From NCBI GenBank assembly GCA_030849075.1, contig JASAOO010002976.1, positions 1 through 15,567 of the forward strand: a DNA stretch of 15,567 nucleotides, in the 5' to 3' direction. The position numbers and the translations under genes are program-made. The notes under the pieces were generated by a model, which was given only the letters and a program-made list of their open reading frames with translations, was not told the DNA's origin and ran no database searches. The DNA comes from Zelonia costaricensis (lineage: Eukaryota > Euglenozoa > Kinetoplastea > Trypanosomatida > Trypanosomatidae). This document shows, one piece after another, positions 14,574-15,567 of this stretch (positions within the stretch are counted from its first letter, which is position 1; each line of letters opens with the position of its first letter).

Positions 14574-14601
14574 CTTCAATAGCCGGGGAAAAAAAAAGCA
14601 C
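14574..14601 (-). promoter_or_regulatory. Spliced-leader acceptor of the 294-aa gene
   Basis: The coding strand has a T9-C4 pyrimidine tract (about 14599-14585) and the first AG after it is at 14575-14574. This gives a 5' UTR of about 98 nt with no upstream ATG before the start at 14475. The layout is visible; use is inferred. Confidence 0.6.
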
Positions 14602-15567
14602 AAAGCCACAAGCCCGTGCGACGCTCGTCGACGCAGAGGCCGAAATGTCTGTGCGTGTGATGGTGCCTTTTTTTGTTTAGAGGTTTGACCCACACAGAGG
14701 AGCACCGAAATGGCTCTCGAGGGATGGGGGGAGGGGGCTGAACGGAGAGCGTCAACAGCGGTGGCGACGCACACGTTTCCTATTGTGTGTATGTGTGTAA
14801 GTGCGCACGTGTTGTAGGCAACGGAGGGGGGGGGCGAGGGACGGCAGGAGAGTGGAGGTCAGGTTGACGTGCACCGTGTCGGACGCGACGGGTGCTTGAC
14901 GTAGTCATTGAGCGAAAGGACGAAGGCAAAGCCGCCTTTTCTTTTCGTTTGAGTGACGCGCGGCGACGATGCCGTGGACACGCCCCCCCCCCCACCCCAC
15001 CCCGTGCCGCCAGAGCTTACGTGGCGCGCGGACAGATACGTGGGCGACAGCGCGAGCCTAAAAGGAGGATACGAGCAACTTGACAGCCGCACTTCGAAGG
15101 TGCGTGCACTTTCGCGTGTGCGACTTGGATCCCGCGCTCTGTCCATCGCGTCACACAAATACGCTGTCCTCGCGCTGTGAGCACGGCATGACCGCGACTG
15201 CGACCGCCACCCTCTCTGCCATGGTGGCGGGTCTTGGCCGCGGCGTGGTCGTGATCTCCCTGGCCGGCAAACTTCGCTTTTCAATTCTTCCTTCGAGCCT
15301 TTCTTTCGTTTGGGAGACGTTTGTGTTGTTGAGAGCGCTGACGACGCTCATACAGAGAAGGAGGGGGGAGGAAGAGGGGCACAGAACTGGCGAAGGAAGG
15401 AGAGAAGAGTGGGGGCGACAATAGAGCAACTATAGAGAAAAACAAAAGGAAGAACAGAGGCGAAATGCAGGGCTCTCGATGGGGACCCGAGGTCGCGGCC
15501 TCGACCTTCGCGGGCTTATCCCCTCCCCTCTCTCCCACGCTCGGGGAAGGGAAAAGCCAGTCCTGCT
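14602..15567. other. Gene-free right flank
   Basis: Nearly 1 kb upstream of the 294-aa gene, probably the 3' UTR of the next gene to the right plus intergenic DNA. It contains a plus-strand C-run (14983-14993), a T-run (about 14668-14674), a G-run (14825-14833) and a purine-rich plus-strand stretch (15356-15382) that is a pyrimidine tract on the coding strand. No frame here starts with a supported ATG or resembles a protein. I see no RNA gene. Confidence 0.65.

Noticed and set aside
14476..14601. 42-residue extension of the 294-aa protein
   Set aside because: It begins at a GTG within the pyrimidine tract of the likely splice acceptor. The presequence-like region starts at the ATG at 14475.
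14859..15284. A 141-codon minus-strand frame in the right flank
   Set aside because: It begins with TTG, not ATG, and encodes Arg/Ser/Gly-rich low complexity with no recognisable domain.

Overview
The window looks like nuclear DNA of a trypanosomatid, most likely a Leishmania-type (Leishmaniinae) parasite. The reasons are: three long, GC-rich, intronless genes all on the minus strand, as in a polycistronic unit; long low-complexity intergenic regions full of homopolymers, dinucleotide repeats and, on the coding strand, polypyrimidine tracts; and AG acceptors just upstream of ATGs, the layout of spliced-leader trans-splicing and coupled polyadenylation. The species cannot be fixed from sequence reading alone.

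Transcription runs right to left, in this order. (1) 14475-13591 encodes a 294-residue conserved-looking protein of unknown function with a mitochondrial-type N-terminus. (2) 11224-4694 encodes a 2176-residue protein kinase. It has an N-terminal FHA phosphopeptide-binding domain split by an insert and a STE11/MAPKKK-like catalytic domain with HGD in place of HRD. Large inserts lie between beta3 and helix C, in the activation loop (acidic) and in the C-lobe. An 830-residue low-complexity tail follows. (3) 4020-2212 encodes a 602-residue ATG16-like autophagy protein with an N-terminal ATG5-binding-type helix, a coiled coil and a seven-bladed WD40 domain.

The remaining DNA (1-2211, 4021-4693, 11225-13590, 14476-15567) shows no convincing protein gene and no recognisable tRNA, rRNA or CRISPR array. 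It holds presumed 5' and 3' UTRs, polypyrimidine/AG signals, (CA)n, (GT)n and (GAGTGC)n repeats and many G-runs on the plus strand. The long regions 1-2211 and 11225-13590 could be extended 3' UTRs or hide degenerate retroposons or short transcripts; sequence alone does not decide.

The three genes have no obvious shared pathway. Trypanosomatid neighbours are co-transcribed because of position and need not be functionally linked. The observations most worth testing are the heavily interrupted FHA-MAPKKK-like kinase and the polypyrimidine tract abutting the ATG16 start codon, whose first AG lies inside codon 2. Use of that AG would give an N-truncated ATG16 lacking the ATG5-binding helix.
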